NCBI GenBank assembly: GCA_964403335.1
Contig: CAYOFI010000016.1
Coordinates: 1 to 37,629, forward strand
Length of the DNA: 37,629 nucleotides
Reading direction: 5' to 3'
From: CAZYAK01 sp964403335
GTDB taxonomy: Bacteria > Patescibacteriota > Gracilibacteria > Peribacterales > Peribacteraceae
Shown here: positions 16,231 through 22,635 of the stretch, one piece after another
How the letters are laid out: every line of letters starts with the position of its first letter
Position numbering within the stretch: position 1 is the stretch's first letter
The notes under the pieces: generated by a model
The model's database searches: none
What the model saw: the letters and a program-made list of their open reading frames with translations, nothing else
What the model was told of the DNA's origin: nothing
Position numbers and translations under genes: made by a program

Positions 16231-16875
16231 ATGCGTCTCCATGAACTCGACACCGGCAAGACCATAGATTTCACTCCCGAAAGTCGGCTGGGTGCCGGGT
16301 GCAATAAGAAGGTGATTGAGGGTGTGATGATGCAAGGGAAGACGGCAATGCGGGCAGCGCTTGCGCTCTATGCTCCGCATCGTCAGGAACATGGTCTGGC
16401 GGAAACTATCGCGCAAAAACATGCTGCGCTTCAGGCGGCGAATATTCCCACGTGGGAATGGGTACAAGCCGTACGTGATACGCGGGGCCGAGTAGGTGTG
16501 TTGTTGCCGTTACTGCGCGACGATCACTCGCGCATTCTTTCCGTGAGCGATATTGATGATCCCAATTTGGAAATCGGCCCGCTTGAGGTCGGCAATGAAG
16601 ACCGCAAGCGCTTGCTCTCGCAGATCGCAGACATCTCCCACCGCGCCACGAACGCCGGGATTCGCATTCCCCATGATTCGCCTTTCTTCCGCATCCGCAT
16701 GCGGAAAGGTGTGTATCGTTTGGAGGACATGATGATCGGCGATATCGACGATGTTGAACCCGATACGACAGTGTCCCATCTCCAGCGCATAAATGATCGG
16801 GCACTGTATGGAAGTCTTGACGATCTGCTGCGCAAGTTCGCGCCGGATGCGGAGAGTGTGTATTCATGGATGTGA
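16231..16875 (+). CDS. Hypothetical protein, possibly kinase-like fold
   Basis: A 214-residue soluble protein. RLGAGCNKKVIEGVMMQGK near residue 19 resembles a glycine-rich loop followed by a lysine region. RIPHDSPFFRIRMRKGVYRL, then MMIGDIDDVEPD near residues 165-180, resembles the catalytic-loop and IGDFD-like metal site of protein-kinase-like or small-molecule-kinase-like folds. The match is weak and some residues are off-consensus, so it may be a degenerate kinase relative or something unrelated. No partner is evident. Confidence 0.5.
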   Translation: MRLHELDTGKTIDFTPESRLGAGCNKKVIEGVMMQGKTAMRAALALYAPHRQEHGLAETIAQKHAALQAANIPTWEWVQAVRDTRGRVGVLLPLLRDDHSRILSVSDIDDPNLEIGPLEVGNEDRKRLLSQIADISHRATNAGIRIPHDSPFFRIRMRKGVYRLEDMMIGDIDDVEPDTTVSHLQRINDRALYGSLDDLLRKFAPDAESVYSWM

Positions 16876-16967
16876 TTTGCAGGCATATGTTGTTTCTTCG
16901 CATCATCGTTTGTGATGGAACATCCGCTCTCGCAACTTCGCGAAGCGGAACAACCGGAGGATCGAAG

Positions 16968-17183
16968 ATGGCGCGACCGCGACCGTATATCGTCTGTTTC
17001 CGAGACGGAAAGCGTAAGAAATTCAAGAAGATCACGCCACTCCGTCCGTGGAGTGAGCGTTTCCTGCGCTCGCTTGCCGCGCGCATCATCCGCGATACCG
17101 GGGACCGCGTGTATGTGGTTCCCAAGAAGAAGCTCATGGGCCCGGGCAAAAAGCTCCGGGTCTATGAACGTCGTTCGCGCTGA
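16968..17183 (+). CDS. Small highly basic protein with a Shine-Dalgarno start
   Basis: A 71-residue protein rich in Arg and Lys (MARPRPYIVCFRDGKRKKFK..., ending KKLRVYERRSR). The start is fixed by GGAGGA (16956-16961 region) a suitable distance before the ATG. G/C-rich third positions and the ribosome-binding site set it apart from its neighbours, as for 15816-16073. The content suggests nucleic-acid binding, but no family is recognised. A very strong hairpin follows the stop. Confidence 0.55.
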   Translation: MARPRPYIVCFRDGKRKKFKKITPLRPWSERFLRSLAARIIRDTGDRVYVVPKKKLMGPGKKLRVYERRSR

Positions 17184-17190
17184 CCTCCTT

Positions 17191-17235
17191 TCCGGCCTCC
17201 CCCTCGCTTTCATCGATTGCGAGGAGGAGGCCGGA
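17191..17235 (+). terminator. Strong hairpin after the small basic gene
   Basis: The arms TCCGGCCTCCCCCTCGC (17191-17207) and GCGAGGAGGAGGCCGGA (17219-17235) pair over 17 bases with one mismatch and an 11-base loop. It starts 8 bases after the stop codon. No clear T-run follows. Confidence 0.6.
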
Positions 17236-17265
17236 CTTCAAGATCGGATGTTCCCTCATTGGTGA

Positions 17266-17271
17266 TAAACT
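17266..17271 (+). promoter_or_regulatory. -10 box of leaderless PolX promoter
   Basis: TAAACT lies 7 bases before the ATG at 17279, with no Shine-Dalgarno sequence. This favours ATG 17279 over the in-frame GTG at 17273. Confidence 0.5.
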
Positions 17272-17278
17272 GGTGCAT

Positions 17279-18271
17279 ATGATTGAAAACAATCGTCGTG
17301 CGGCCCAAATGTTCCGGCAGATCGCCGCGTTGCTTGATGAGCAAGGCGTCGCCTTCAAGCCCAACGCCTACCGCAAAGCCGCGCAGGTGGTGGAGGACTT
17401 GGAGCGTGACATCGCCGATTTCAAGGACGAGAAAGAATTGCGGGAGTTGCCCGGCATCGGCGAAGCGACGGCGGGGAAAATTCGAGAGTTCGTGCAGACG
17501 GGGAAGATGAGTTTTTTGGATCAATTGATGGGCGAACAGGGAGGGCTGTCACCGGAATTGATGGAAATCGAAGACCTGGGCCCCAAGCGTGTGCGGCAAT
17601 TTCAGGCCAAGCTGGGCATCGCGACGGTCGCGGAATTGGTGGCCGCGGCGGAGGCGGGAAAGCTGCGCGATCTGCCGCGCATGTCGGAACTGCTGGAGAA
17701 AAAAATCCTGGAGAACGCCAAGCGCGTGAAGGAGCGGTCAAAACGGTTCCCGCGCGAAGAAGTCGTGGATGATGCGGAGATGCTGGTGAAGACCATCCGT
17801 GCGGTGAAAGGCGTGGAACGCGCGGAAGTGGCGGGGTCGTTCCGGCGGCACAAGGCGACGATCGGGGATTTGGACATTCTGGTGGTGACGAAGAACCGTC
17901 CGGACGGAGCGGATCCGGGCATGCAGGAGCCGGACAACGTGTCTCAGGCCATCAGCATATTGCCCATCGTGGAGAAAGTCGTGGCGCACGGCGGCACCAA
18001 ACTCTCGTTCAACCTGAAGTCCGGGTTGCGCGTGGACGTGCGGTTCGTGAGCGCATCGCAATGGGGGAGTGCGCTCCTGTACTTCACGGGCGATAAAGAG
18101 CACAACATCACGCTCCGCAAGATCGCCATCGGCAAAGGATGGAAGCTCAACGAGTACGCGCTCAGCGACGCGCAGGGCAACGTGGTCGCGAGCAAGGAGG
18201 AGGAAGACATCTACAAGGCACTCGGCGTGCCGTACCACGAGCCGCAAGACAGGACAGGAATGCTGAAATAA
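17279..18271 (+). CDS. polX: DNA polymerase X family protein lacking the PHP domain
   Basis: A 330-residue family X DNA polymerase, used for gap filling in DNA repair. The 8-kDa region and helix-hairpin-helix motifs come first (ELPGIGEATAGKI near 56-68, and IEDLGPKRVRQF near 97-108). The palm follows with GSFRR (186-190) and catalytic D197 and D199 in IGDLDILVV; the third, D253, is in LRVDVRF. YFTGDKEHN (268-276) and the C-terminal DIYKALGVPYHEPQD are also family features. Typical bacterial PolX proteins are near 570 residues with a C-terminal PHP nuclease domain. Here the gene stops where PHP would begin, and the downstream gene is unrelated, so this is a natural polymerase-only form or an old truncation. 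Confidence 0.9.
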   Translation: MIENNRRAAQMFRQIAALLDEQGVAFKPNAYRKAAQVVEDLERDIADFKDEKELRELPGIGEATAGKIREFVQTGKMSFLDQLMGEQGGLSPELMEIEDLGPKRVRQFQAKLGIATVAELVAAAEAGKLRDLPRMSELLEKKILENAKRVKERSKRFPREEVVDDAEMLVKTIRAVKGVERAEVAGSFRRHKATIGDLDILVVTKNRPDGADPGMQEPDNVSQAISILPIVEKVVAHGGTKLSFNLKSGLRVDVRFVSASQWGSALLYFTGDKEHNITLRKIAIGKGWKLNEYALSDAQGNVVASKEEEDIYKALGVPYHEPQDRTGMLK

Positions 18272-18273
18272 CG

Positions 18274-18279
18274 TACAAT
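18274..18279 (+). promoter_or_regulatory. -10 box of leaderless promoter
   Basis: TACAAT lies 8 bases before the ATG at 18288 and just 2 bases after the polX stop. The downstream gene may therefore have its own leaderless transcript. Confidence 0.5.
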
Positions 18280-18287
18280 CATCCGCT

Positions 18288-18833
18288 ATGGGATTGATCG
18301 TCGAGCACTGCCGCGTGGGCGAAAAAGAGGATCTTTTTCACCCTTCGCTTGTGCAGCCGTTGCGATACACGTTGAGCGTCGTTCCCGTTCCATTGTCGTT
18401 TGAGTCATGCACGGCATCCCCGTTGGATGCCACGGACAAGCTGGCGCTGCATTTTCATTGGTGCCTCGCGGTGATTTTTGCGGGGACGGACCGTATCGGC
18501 CATGAAATTTCCGCGTTGCTGCATGTGCAGCCGGGTGACGGGCCCCAGTCTTTTGTACGGCAACTATGCGTGGAGCGAATATATGCCCTTCAGCGCACGG
18601 CCCGCCGCGAGACCATTGTCGCGGGATATGCGGCAGGCAGTTCCCCGCACAATCCTGCCGACGATCCCGTCCGCGCCTCGGTCTACGGCAAACTTATCAA
18701 TGAGGTACGTTCCTACATTCCGTTCACAATTCCGTTTGTGGAATTATCTTCACCCAAACGTGAAGATCCCATCAATGCGACGACGGATGTGTATTACCGA
18801 ACGCAGGAGCGTCGCGTGGTGATACGGCAGTGA
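18288..18833 (+). CDS. Hypothetical protein
   Basis: A 181-residue soluble protein with no signal peptide or membrane segment. Notable stretches are LALHFHWCLAVIFAGTDRIG, then HEISALLHVQPG and FVRQLCVERIYALQRTARRE, with several His and Cys residues. No family is recognised. The start is supported by the -10 box 8 bases upstream. It lies 16 bases after polX on the same strand. Confidence 0.6.
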   Translation: MGLIVEHCRVGEKEDLFHPSLVQPLRYTLSVVPVPLSFESCTASPLDATDKLALHFHWCLAVIFAGTDRIGHEISALLHVQPGDGPQSFVRQLCVERIYALQRTARRETIVAGYAAGSSPHNPADDPVRASVYGKLINEVRSYIPFTIPFVELSSPKREDPINATTDVYYRTQERRVVIRQ

Positions 18834-18843
18834 GTGGCTTGCC

Positions 18844-18921
18844 AGCCGTAGCGTCGTCCTGCAACCAAGAATGCCCACCTTCGCCCTTCGACTCGGCTCA
18901 GGGCTACGGCGGGCAGCCTTC
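18844..18921. repeat. Degenerate inverted repeat related to the REP-like element
   Basis: AGCCGTAGC (18844-18852) is inverted against GCTACGGCG (18903-18911). The segment CCTTCGACTCGGCTCAGGG (from about 18885) resembles the CTTCGACAAGCTCAGGG arm of the repeats at 9872 and 22495. The remaining ~110 bases before the tRNA hold no gene. Confidence 0.5.
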
Positions 18922-19029
18922 GTAGTTTCTGATTCCACAAAGTACTCAGTCATTCGCCCGCCTACGATCATCGCGGCGTAGTCCGCAGACGCCCGTCTCG
19001 GCGCGGCCGAGTCGCGACGGAAAGCCGGA

Positions 19030-19120
19030 TGGCGGAGAGAGAGGGATTCGAACCCTCGAACCCCTTTGGGGGGTTACACGATTTCGAGTCGTGCGCCTTC
19101 GACCACTCGGCCATCTCTCC
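19030..19120 (-). tRNA. tRNA-Ser(CGA)
   Basis: Minus-strand class II tRNA. The acceptor arms GGAGAGA/TCTCTCC pair perfectly. The anticodon stem CACGA/TCGTG encloses the loop CTCGAAA, giving anticodon CGA (reads UCG). A long variable arm of about CCCCCCAAAGGGG is typical of tRNA-Ser. The T-arm is GAGGGTTCGAATCCCTC. Discriminator G is followed by an encoded CCA (19032-19030). Confidence 0.95.
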
Positions 19121-19338
19121 GTGTCGGCGCAAGGGAGTGTAGAGGACGGTAGAGGAGGGGTGAAGGCGGACGTTTGGCCCGAAGCGATATTGACGAATGT
19201 ATATAAGAGTTTTATAAATTTATTATTACGTACGGAGGGTGGCAAAACCCCTTTTTGGCTTCTCTTAAACAAGAAAAACGCACGTTTGGCGGTCTTTCGC
19301 CAAGCAGGGTTGTCATGCCCTTCGCAAGCCGAATCGCC

Positions 19339-19366
19339 TTGCAGGGCGCCTATAGGCCCCTACAAT
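19339..19366 (+). promoter_or_regulatory. Promoter of the histone-fold gene
   Basis: TTGCAG (19339-19344) and TACAAT (19361-19366) are separated by 16 bases. The ATG at 19398 lies 31 bases further on, so a leader of about 25 bases is expected. No Shine-Dalgarno sequence is visible. Confidence 0.6.
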
Positions 19367-19397
19367 CGGTTCTGTTCTTATTTTTACCCCCTCTTTC

Positions 19398-19568
19398 ATG
19401 AGCTACGTCGTCGCTTCCGCGATCAAGGACTTCCTGAAGAAGAAAGGCATGATGACCGCCGGTGATTTCCCGGAGGCCGCATCCAAGGCACTCGAGATGA
19501 TGCTCGACAAGGCCGCCATGCGCGCCAAGGACAACGGCCGCGTCACGGTCCGCCCCTGCGATCTTTGA
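19398..19568 (+). CDS. Bacterial histone-fold protein (single short fold)
   Basis: A 56-residue protein. The predicted layout is a short helix (VVASAIKDFLKKKG, 4-17), a loop with MMTAGDF, and a long helix (PEAASKALEMMLDKAAMRAK, 25-44). The final DNGRVTVRPCDL (45-56) matches the histone loop-2 signature R-x-T-V-x-x-x-D-L found in archaeal and bacterial histones. Helix 3 is essentially absent, as reported for minimal bacterial histones. Such proteins dimerise and bind DNA. The gene has its own promoter and a rho-independent terminator, consistent with a free-standing chromosomal protein. The assignment is by motif and length. Confidence 0.7.
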   Translation: MSYVVASAIKDFLKKKGMMTAGDFPEAASKALEMMLDKAAMRAKDNGRVTVRPCDL

Positions 19569-19587
19569 TCGTTCGGTTCTGTCGATT

Positions 19588-19618
19588 CAAACACCTCCAT
19601 AAACTGGGGGTGTTTTTG
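19588..19618 (+). terminator. Rho-independent terminator of the histone-fold gene
   Basis: ACACCTCC (19591-19598), a 7-base loop and GGGGGTGT (19606-19613) pair with one G-T wobble, flanked by AA and followed by TTTT. It lies 22 bases after the stop codon. Confidence 0.8.
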
Positions 19619-19636
19619 TGTTGTATCTAGGAGTGT

Positions 19637-19725
19637 AAAGAAACCGATGGAACCGAAGAAGCCGACGATAAAAATAAAAAACACCTTCTTCGGTTTCCTC
19701 GGTTTCTTCGGTTCCCTCAACTTCC
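19637..19725. repeat. Short-unit inverted repeat, GAAACCGA family
   Basis: The left arm contains GGAACCGAAGAAGCCGA (19649-19665) and the right arm TCGGTTTCTTCGGTTCC (19699-19715), complementary with one wobble. Further GAAACCGA-like units occur on both sides. An A-rich loop (ATAAAAATAAAAAACA) separates the arms. It lies between the convergent histone-fold and prfB genes and could terminate prfB transcription. Confidence 0.8.
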
Positions 19726-19729
19726 TTTT

Positions 19730-20822
19730 TCACGCCCCCTCCTTCGCCTGACGTTTGAGCTCCGCATCGATGAACTCCTGGATTTCGCCATCGAGGACTG
19801 CCGTCGTATTGCTCGTCTCATAGTTCGTGCGCAGATCTTTCACCATTTGGTACGGGTGTAACACGTAGCTGCGGATCTGTTGCCCGAAGTCCGCGCTCTC
19901 GCTGGCGCCGCGCAGTTCTTTGTTTTGTTCCTCTTCCTCGCGGCGTTTCTTTTCCAGTAGTTTTGCTTTTAAAAGATTCATCGCGCGTTCGCGGTTTTGG
20001 ACTTGGCTGCGTTCGGTCTGGCAGGCCACGACAATGCCTGAAGGCATGTGCGTCAGACGGATGGCGCTTTCCACTTTGTTCACGTTCTGTCCGCCCGCGC
20101 CGCCGCTGCGGAACGTATCCACGCGCACGTCATTCATGTTCACTTCAATTTCGCTGGTTTCTTCAATTTCCGGCACCACTTCCACCAACGCAAAACTGGT
20201 CTGCCGCAGGGCCTTGGCGCCGAACGGGGAGATGCGCACCAAGCGGTGCGTGCCTTTCTCGCACTTCAAATTTCCGTAGGCCATTTCGCCCTGCACCAAA
20301 AACGTCGCGGACTTTATACCCGCCTCCTGGCCGTCGGTCTTTTCCATCAAGTGCGTCTTCCAGCCCTTGCGTTCGCAGTAGCGCAAATACATGCGCATGA
20401 GGATCATCGCCCAATCCTGCGCTTCCGTACCACCCGCTCCGCCGCTGAGCGTGATGTAGCAATTGAGCGTATCGAACTCGCCGCCCAAATAAATCTGCGT
20501 CTCCTGTTCCTTCCACCGGCGTTCGGCATCCACAATCTGTTCCAGCAGGCCGGGCAGATCACTCGGCTCGGAGATCTTTGTCAGTTCCAAGAGATCACTC
20601 ACATCCGCGACAATCTGCGCCACGGGCTCCCATTGTTTCTTCAATACTTTCAATCGCGCAAACAACGACTGCGCACGCTTTTGATCGCTCCACAAATTCG
20701 GATCCTGAGTCTCGGCGTCTAGTTTGGCGATTTCCGCAGGAATACCGCGTGCCTCAAAGAGAGTCCTTGCCTGTGTTTACGGCGGATTGCAGGTCCTGCA
20801 ATTTGAGCAGCAGTTCTTCCAC
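19730..20822 (-). CDS. prfB: Peptide chain release factor 2, expressed through a programmed +1 frameshift
   Basis: RF2 terminates translation at UGA and UAA. The gene is in two frames: a GTG start at 20822 opens 22 codons (VEELLLKLQDLQSAVNTGKD...) ending CTT TGA. After a +1 shift the frame continues EARGIPAEIAKLDAETQD and so on to the stop at 19730. The joined product is 363 residues, the normal RF2 length. It has the SPF tripeptide motif (RISPFGAKALRQTSF) for stop-codon recognition and the catalytic GGQ motif in SGGAGGQNVNKVES. RF2 controls its own level: scarce RF2 slows reading of the in-frame TGA and favours the shift. The start could also lie slightly upstream; TACACT at 20856-20851 is a possible -10. 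Confidence 0.92.
20754..20768 (-). promoter_or_regulatory. RF2 programmed +1 frameshift site
   Basis: On the minus strand the sequence reads AAGGA-CTCT-CTT-TGA-G. The slippery CTT codon (20759-20757) precedes the in-frame TGA (20756-20754), with an internal Shine-Dalgarno-like AAGGA just upstream, as in the classical prfB site. The residues encoded on both sides of the junction match the RF2 N-terminal helix pattern. Confidence 0.85.
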
Positions 20823-20893
20823 AGGGAAGGGGGGAGGGGGTGAGATTGAGAGTGTAGGGGAGTTTGTGAGAGAAAGGGAGTGGGGGCGAAGGT

Positions 20894-21009
20894 AATAGAC
20901 GGGATAGAGGGCATAGACGGGATAGACGTCTTAGAGGGGATAGACGTATGGAAGCTCAAGATATACGGAACTTCTATCGCTTCTATGGCCTCTATTCCTT
21001 CTATGCCCC
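20894..21009. repeat. Short-unit inverted repeat, GGGATAGA family, copy 2
   Basis: The left arm is ATAGACGGGATAGAGGGCAT followed by more GGGATAGACG units (to about 20950). The right arm, CTTCTATCGCTTCTATGGCC followed by TCTATTCCTTCTATGCCCC, ends at 21009. It is the same family as 12631-12725 and again sits between divergent genes. The -10 box of the next gene starts 9 bases after the right arm. Confidence 0.8.
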
Positions 21010-21017
21010 TTTTCCGC

Positions 21018-21023
21018 TATACT
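21018..21023 (+). promoter_or_regulatory. -10 box of the membrane-protein pair
   Basis: TATACT lies 14 bases before the ATG at 21038, giving a leader of about 7 bases at most. The -35 region falls inside the right arm of the preceding repeat. Confidence 0.5.
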
Positions 21024-21037
21024 ATCAAGAAACCCTC

Positions 21038-21622
21038 ATGTCCCCACATCCACACCGCGCAACGGCCCTGGAGATCGGCGAACGCATCGCGTTGCCGTTT
21101 TTGCTGTTTACGGCCGTGTTGGCGGGGATGCTCTTTTTGTCCTGGTCGCTCTTCCTCCCGCGCCTGACGCGCGTGGACGTGAATGGCAAGACCTGGACGG
21201 CGCAGGAATTGCGTGAGGAGAAATCCCGGCTGACGGCGGATGTGCTGCAGGCGGAAGAGAGTCGCAGGATGCAGATGCTGTCGGTGCATGATCCGGCGTA
21301 TCAGGCCCTCAAGCATCAGCGTGCGGATGCAGCGTCTTATGATGATGTGCTTCGCGTACTCCGGGCACAGGCGAAAGATGCCGCAGGAGATGCCACAATC
21401 AACTTTGATTCTCTGTCCTACGATGTCGCCGCGAAGACCGTGAAAGTGACGGGCGACGTGCGCGATGCCGGGCCGCGGAGCATGACGGTGCTGGCCGCAT
21501 TTATCGAACAACTTTGTCGTTCATCCATGGTCGATCACTTGGATCCGCCCGCATTTACGCGCGCGGACGACGCCAAAATCGGTCCGCATTCGCCGTTCAT
21601 CTTCACCGTGTATTTGCCATGA
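21038..21622 (+). CDS. Single-span membrane protein, PilN-like topology
   Basis: A 194-residue protein with a short cytoplasmic N-terminus, one membrane segment (about residues 20-43, ALPFLLFTAVLAGMLFLSWS), a charged coiled-coil stretch (LREEKSRLTADVLQAEESRR) and a C-terminal alpha/beta domain (INFDSLSYDVAAKTVKVTGD). This order matches PilN/GspL-C-type type IV pilus assembly proteins, in which two bitopic partners are encoded together. The next gene has the same architecture and overlaps by ATGA. The pilus assignment is an inference from topology and pairing; no other pilus genes are in the window. Confidence 0.6.
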   Translation: MSPHPHRATALEIGERIALPFLLFTAVLAGMLFLSWSLFLPRLTRVDVNGKTWTAQELREEKSRLTADVLQAEESRRMQMLSVHDPAYQALKHQRADAASYDDVLRVLRAQAKDAAGDATINFDSLSYDVAAKTVKVTGDVRDAGPRSMTVLAAFIEQLCRSSMVDHLDPPAFTRADDAKIGPHSPFIFTVYLP

Positions 21623-22485
21623 GTAGCCGCCAGTCGCTCATCGGCACGCTCACAGCCGGAGTTCTGCTCCTAGTTCTGTCAGTTGTGCTGCTCACTGAGC
21701 ACTTCACGATGCTCCAAGATATCCGCGGCGCCGTGTTGCCGATTGCGTCCGATGTCGCATCGCTGGAACGCCGTGCAGATGTGCTCGGTCAGCAGATGGA
21801 ATTGATGGAGGCGAAGGAATCTTTGGAGAGTGGTTCGCCGGAGGAACAATTGGGCGCGTATGTCTTGCCGGAGGAGATGGACTTGGAAAGACTGTTGGGA
21901 TTTTTTGATGTCGCGCAGTCGATGTTGCAAAGCAATCGCCTGGCAAAGTCGTTCACGGCGATCGAACTTGGGGATCCGACACCGGTGACATTTTCCGATG
22001 TCACGCTGATGCGTCAGCCGTTGTCCTTCACGATAGTAGTCACGGAGGAAGGCGCACACAAACTTCTCGCCCTTCTGGATCTGACAGGTCTGCTGACGGT
22101 AGGGGACGCGCTGACACAGCAGGAAATCGATCGTCTGTTTGCGCTGACAGAAGCAGAGAACTTCGCGGGCATCACGGATATGGAGCAATTCCTGTCGACC
22201 GATTTGCTCTCGTACGTCCGCGATCCGCGCCCGGCGGAAGACCGGCTCTTCAAAGCATTTTCCTCGGAAACATTTCTGGAATCGTTCCGCGCAGTGCTCG
22301 GAACATCCTCCGTACAAGGAGCGAAAGATCTGCTGGGCGGCGCGTGGGGGAGTGCGCTTATCCGCAACCGCGTCTGGCCCGGGCCGATGGTGATGACGGA
22401 TTCCGTGACGCAGGAACAGCAGGGAGACGGGTGGGTGACGCTGACGTTGCAGTTGTCGGCGTATGGGCGGAATAAGTTGCAGTGA
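21619..22485 (+). CDS. Single-span membrane protein, PilO-like topology
   Basis: A 288-residue bitopic protein: membrane segment at about residues 8-26 (GTLTAGVLLLVLSVVLL), coiled coil (residues 45-75), and a soluble C-terminal region containing VTFSDVTLMRQPLSFTIVVT and ending VTLTLQLSAYGRNKLQ. Its start overlaps the stop of the preceding gene (ATGA), so translation is coupled. The pair resembles PilN and PilO, which form a periplasmic or extracellular heterodimer that aligns the pilus machine. The middle section (residues 150-240) is longer than in typical PilO. Confidence 0.6.
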   Translation: MSSRQSLIGTLTAGVLLLVLSVVLLTEHFTMLQDIRGAVLPIASDVASLERRADVLGQQMELMEAKESLESGSPEEQLGAYVLPEEMDLERLLGFFDVAQSMLQSNRLAKSFTAIELGDPTPVTFSDVTLMRQPLSFTIVVTEEGAHKLLALLDLTGLLTVGDALTQQEIDRLFALTEAENFAGITDMEQFLSTDLLSYVRDPRPAEDRLFKAFSSETFLESFRAVLGTSSVQGAKDLLGGAWGSALIRNRVWPGPMVMTDSVTQEQQGDGWVTLTLQLSAYGRNKLQ

Positions 22486-22494
22486 GGTGCAGTA

Positions 22495-22560
22495 TGTCAT
22501 GGTGAGCTTGTCGAACCATGACGGGTCACCCGTCCCCCTTCGACAAGCTCAGGGTGACAT
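22495..22560. repeat. REP-like interspersed inverted repeat, copy 2
   Basis: TGTCATGGTGAGCTTGTCGA and CTTCGACAAGCTCAGGGTGA are inverted around a nested GTCATGG/CCATGAC dyad and a central GGGTCACCCG. It is nearly identical in both arms to 9872-9937 and also begins about 10 bases after a stop codon. Confidence 0.8.
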
Positions 22561-22611
22561 TGCTTTGCTGTCCTCATTCTTGACCGTTTACGGCTTTTAT
22601 CAGTACAGTTT

Positions 22612-22617
22612 GGAGGT
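22612..22617 (+). promoter_or_regulatory. Unusual Shine-Dalgarno site upstream of infC
   Basis: GGAGGT is a perfect anti-SD match, rare in this genome. It is followed 10 bases later by ATT (22628), the classic infC start codon, but that ATT is one base out of frame with the IF-3 reading frame. The nearest in-frame candidate is CTG at 22636, 18 bases from the site. Confidence 0.5.
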
Positions 22618-22635
22618 CCTTCCCCCCATTTTCCT

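Noticed and set aside
20754..20756. UGA recoding as glycine (as in some CPR relatives)
   Set aside because: UGA ends many genes cleanly here, and the in-frame TGA in prfB is explained by the standard +1 frameshift site.
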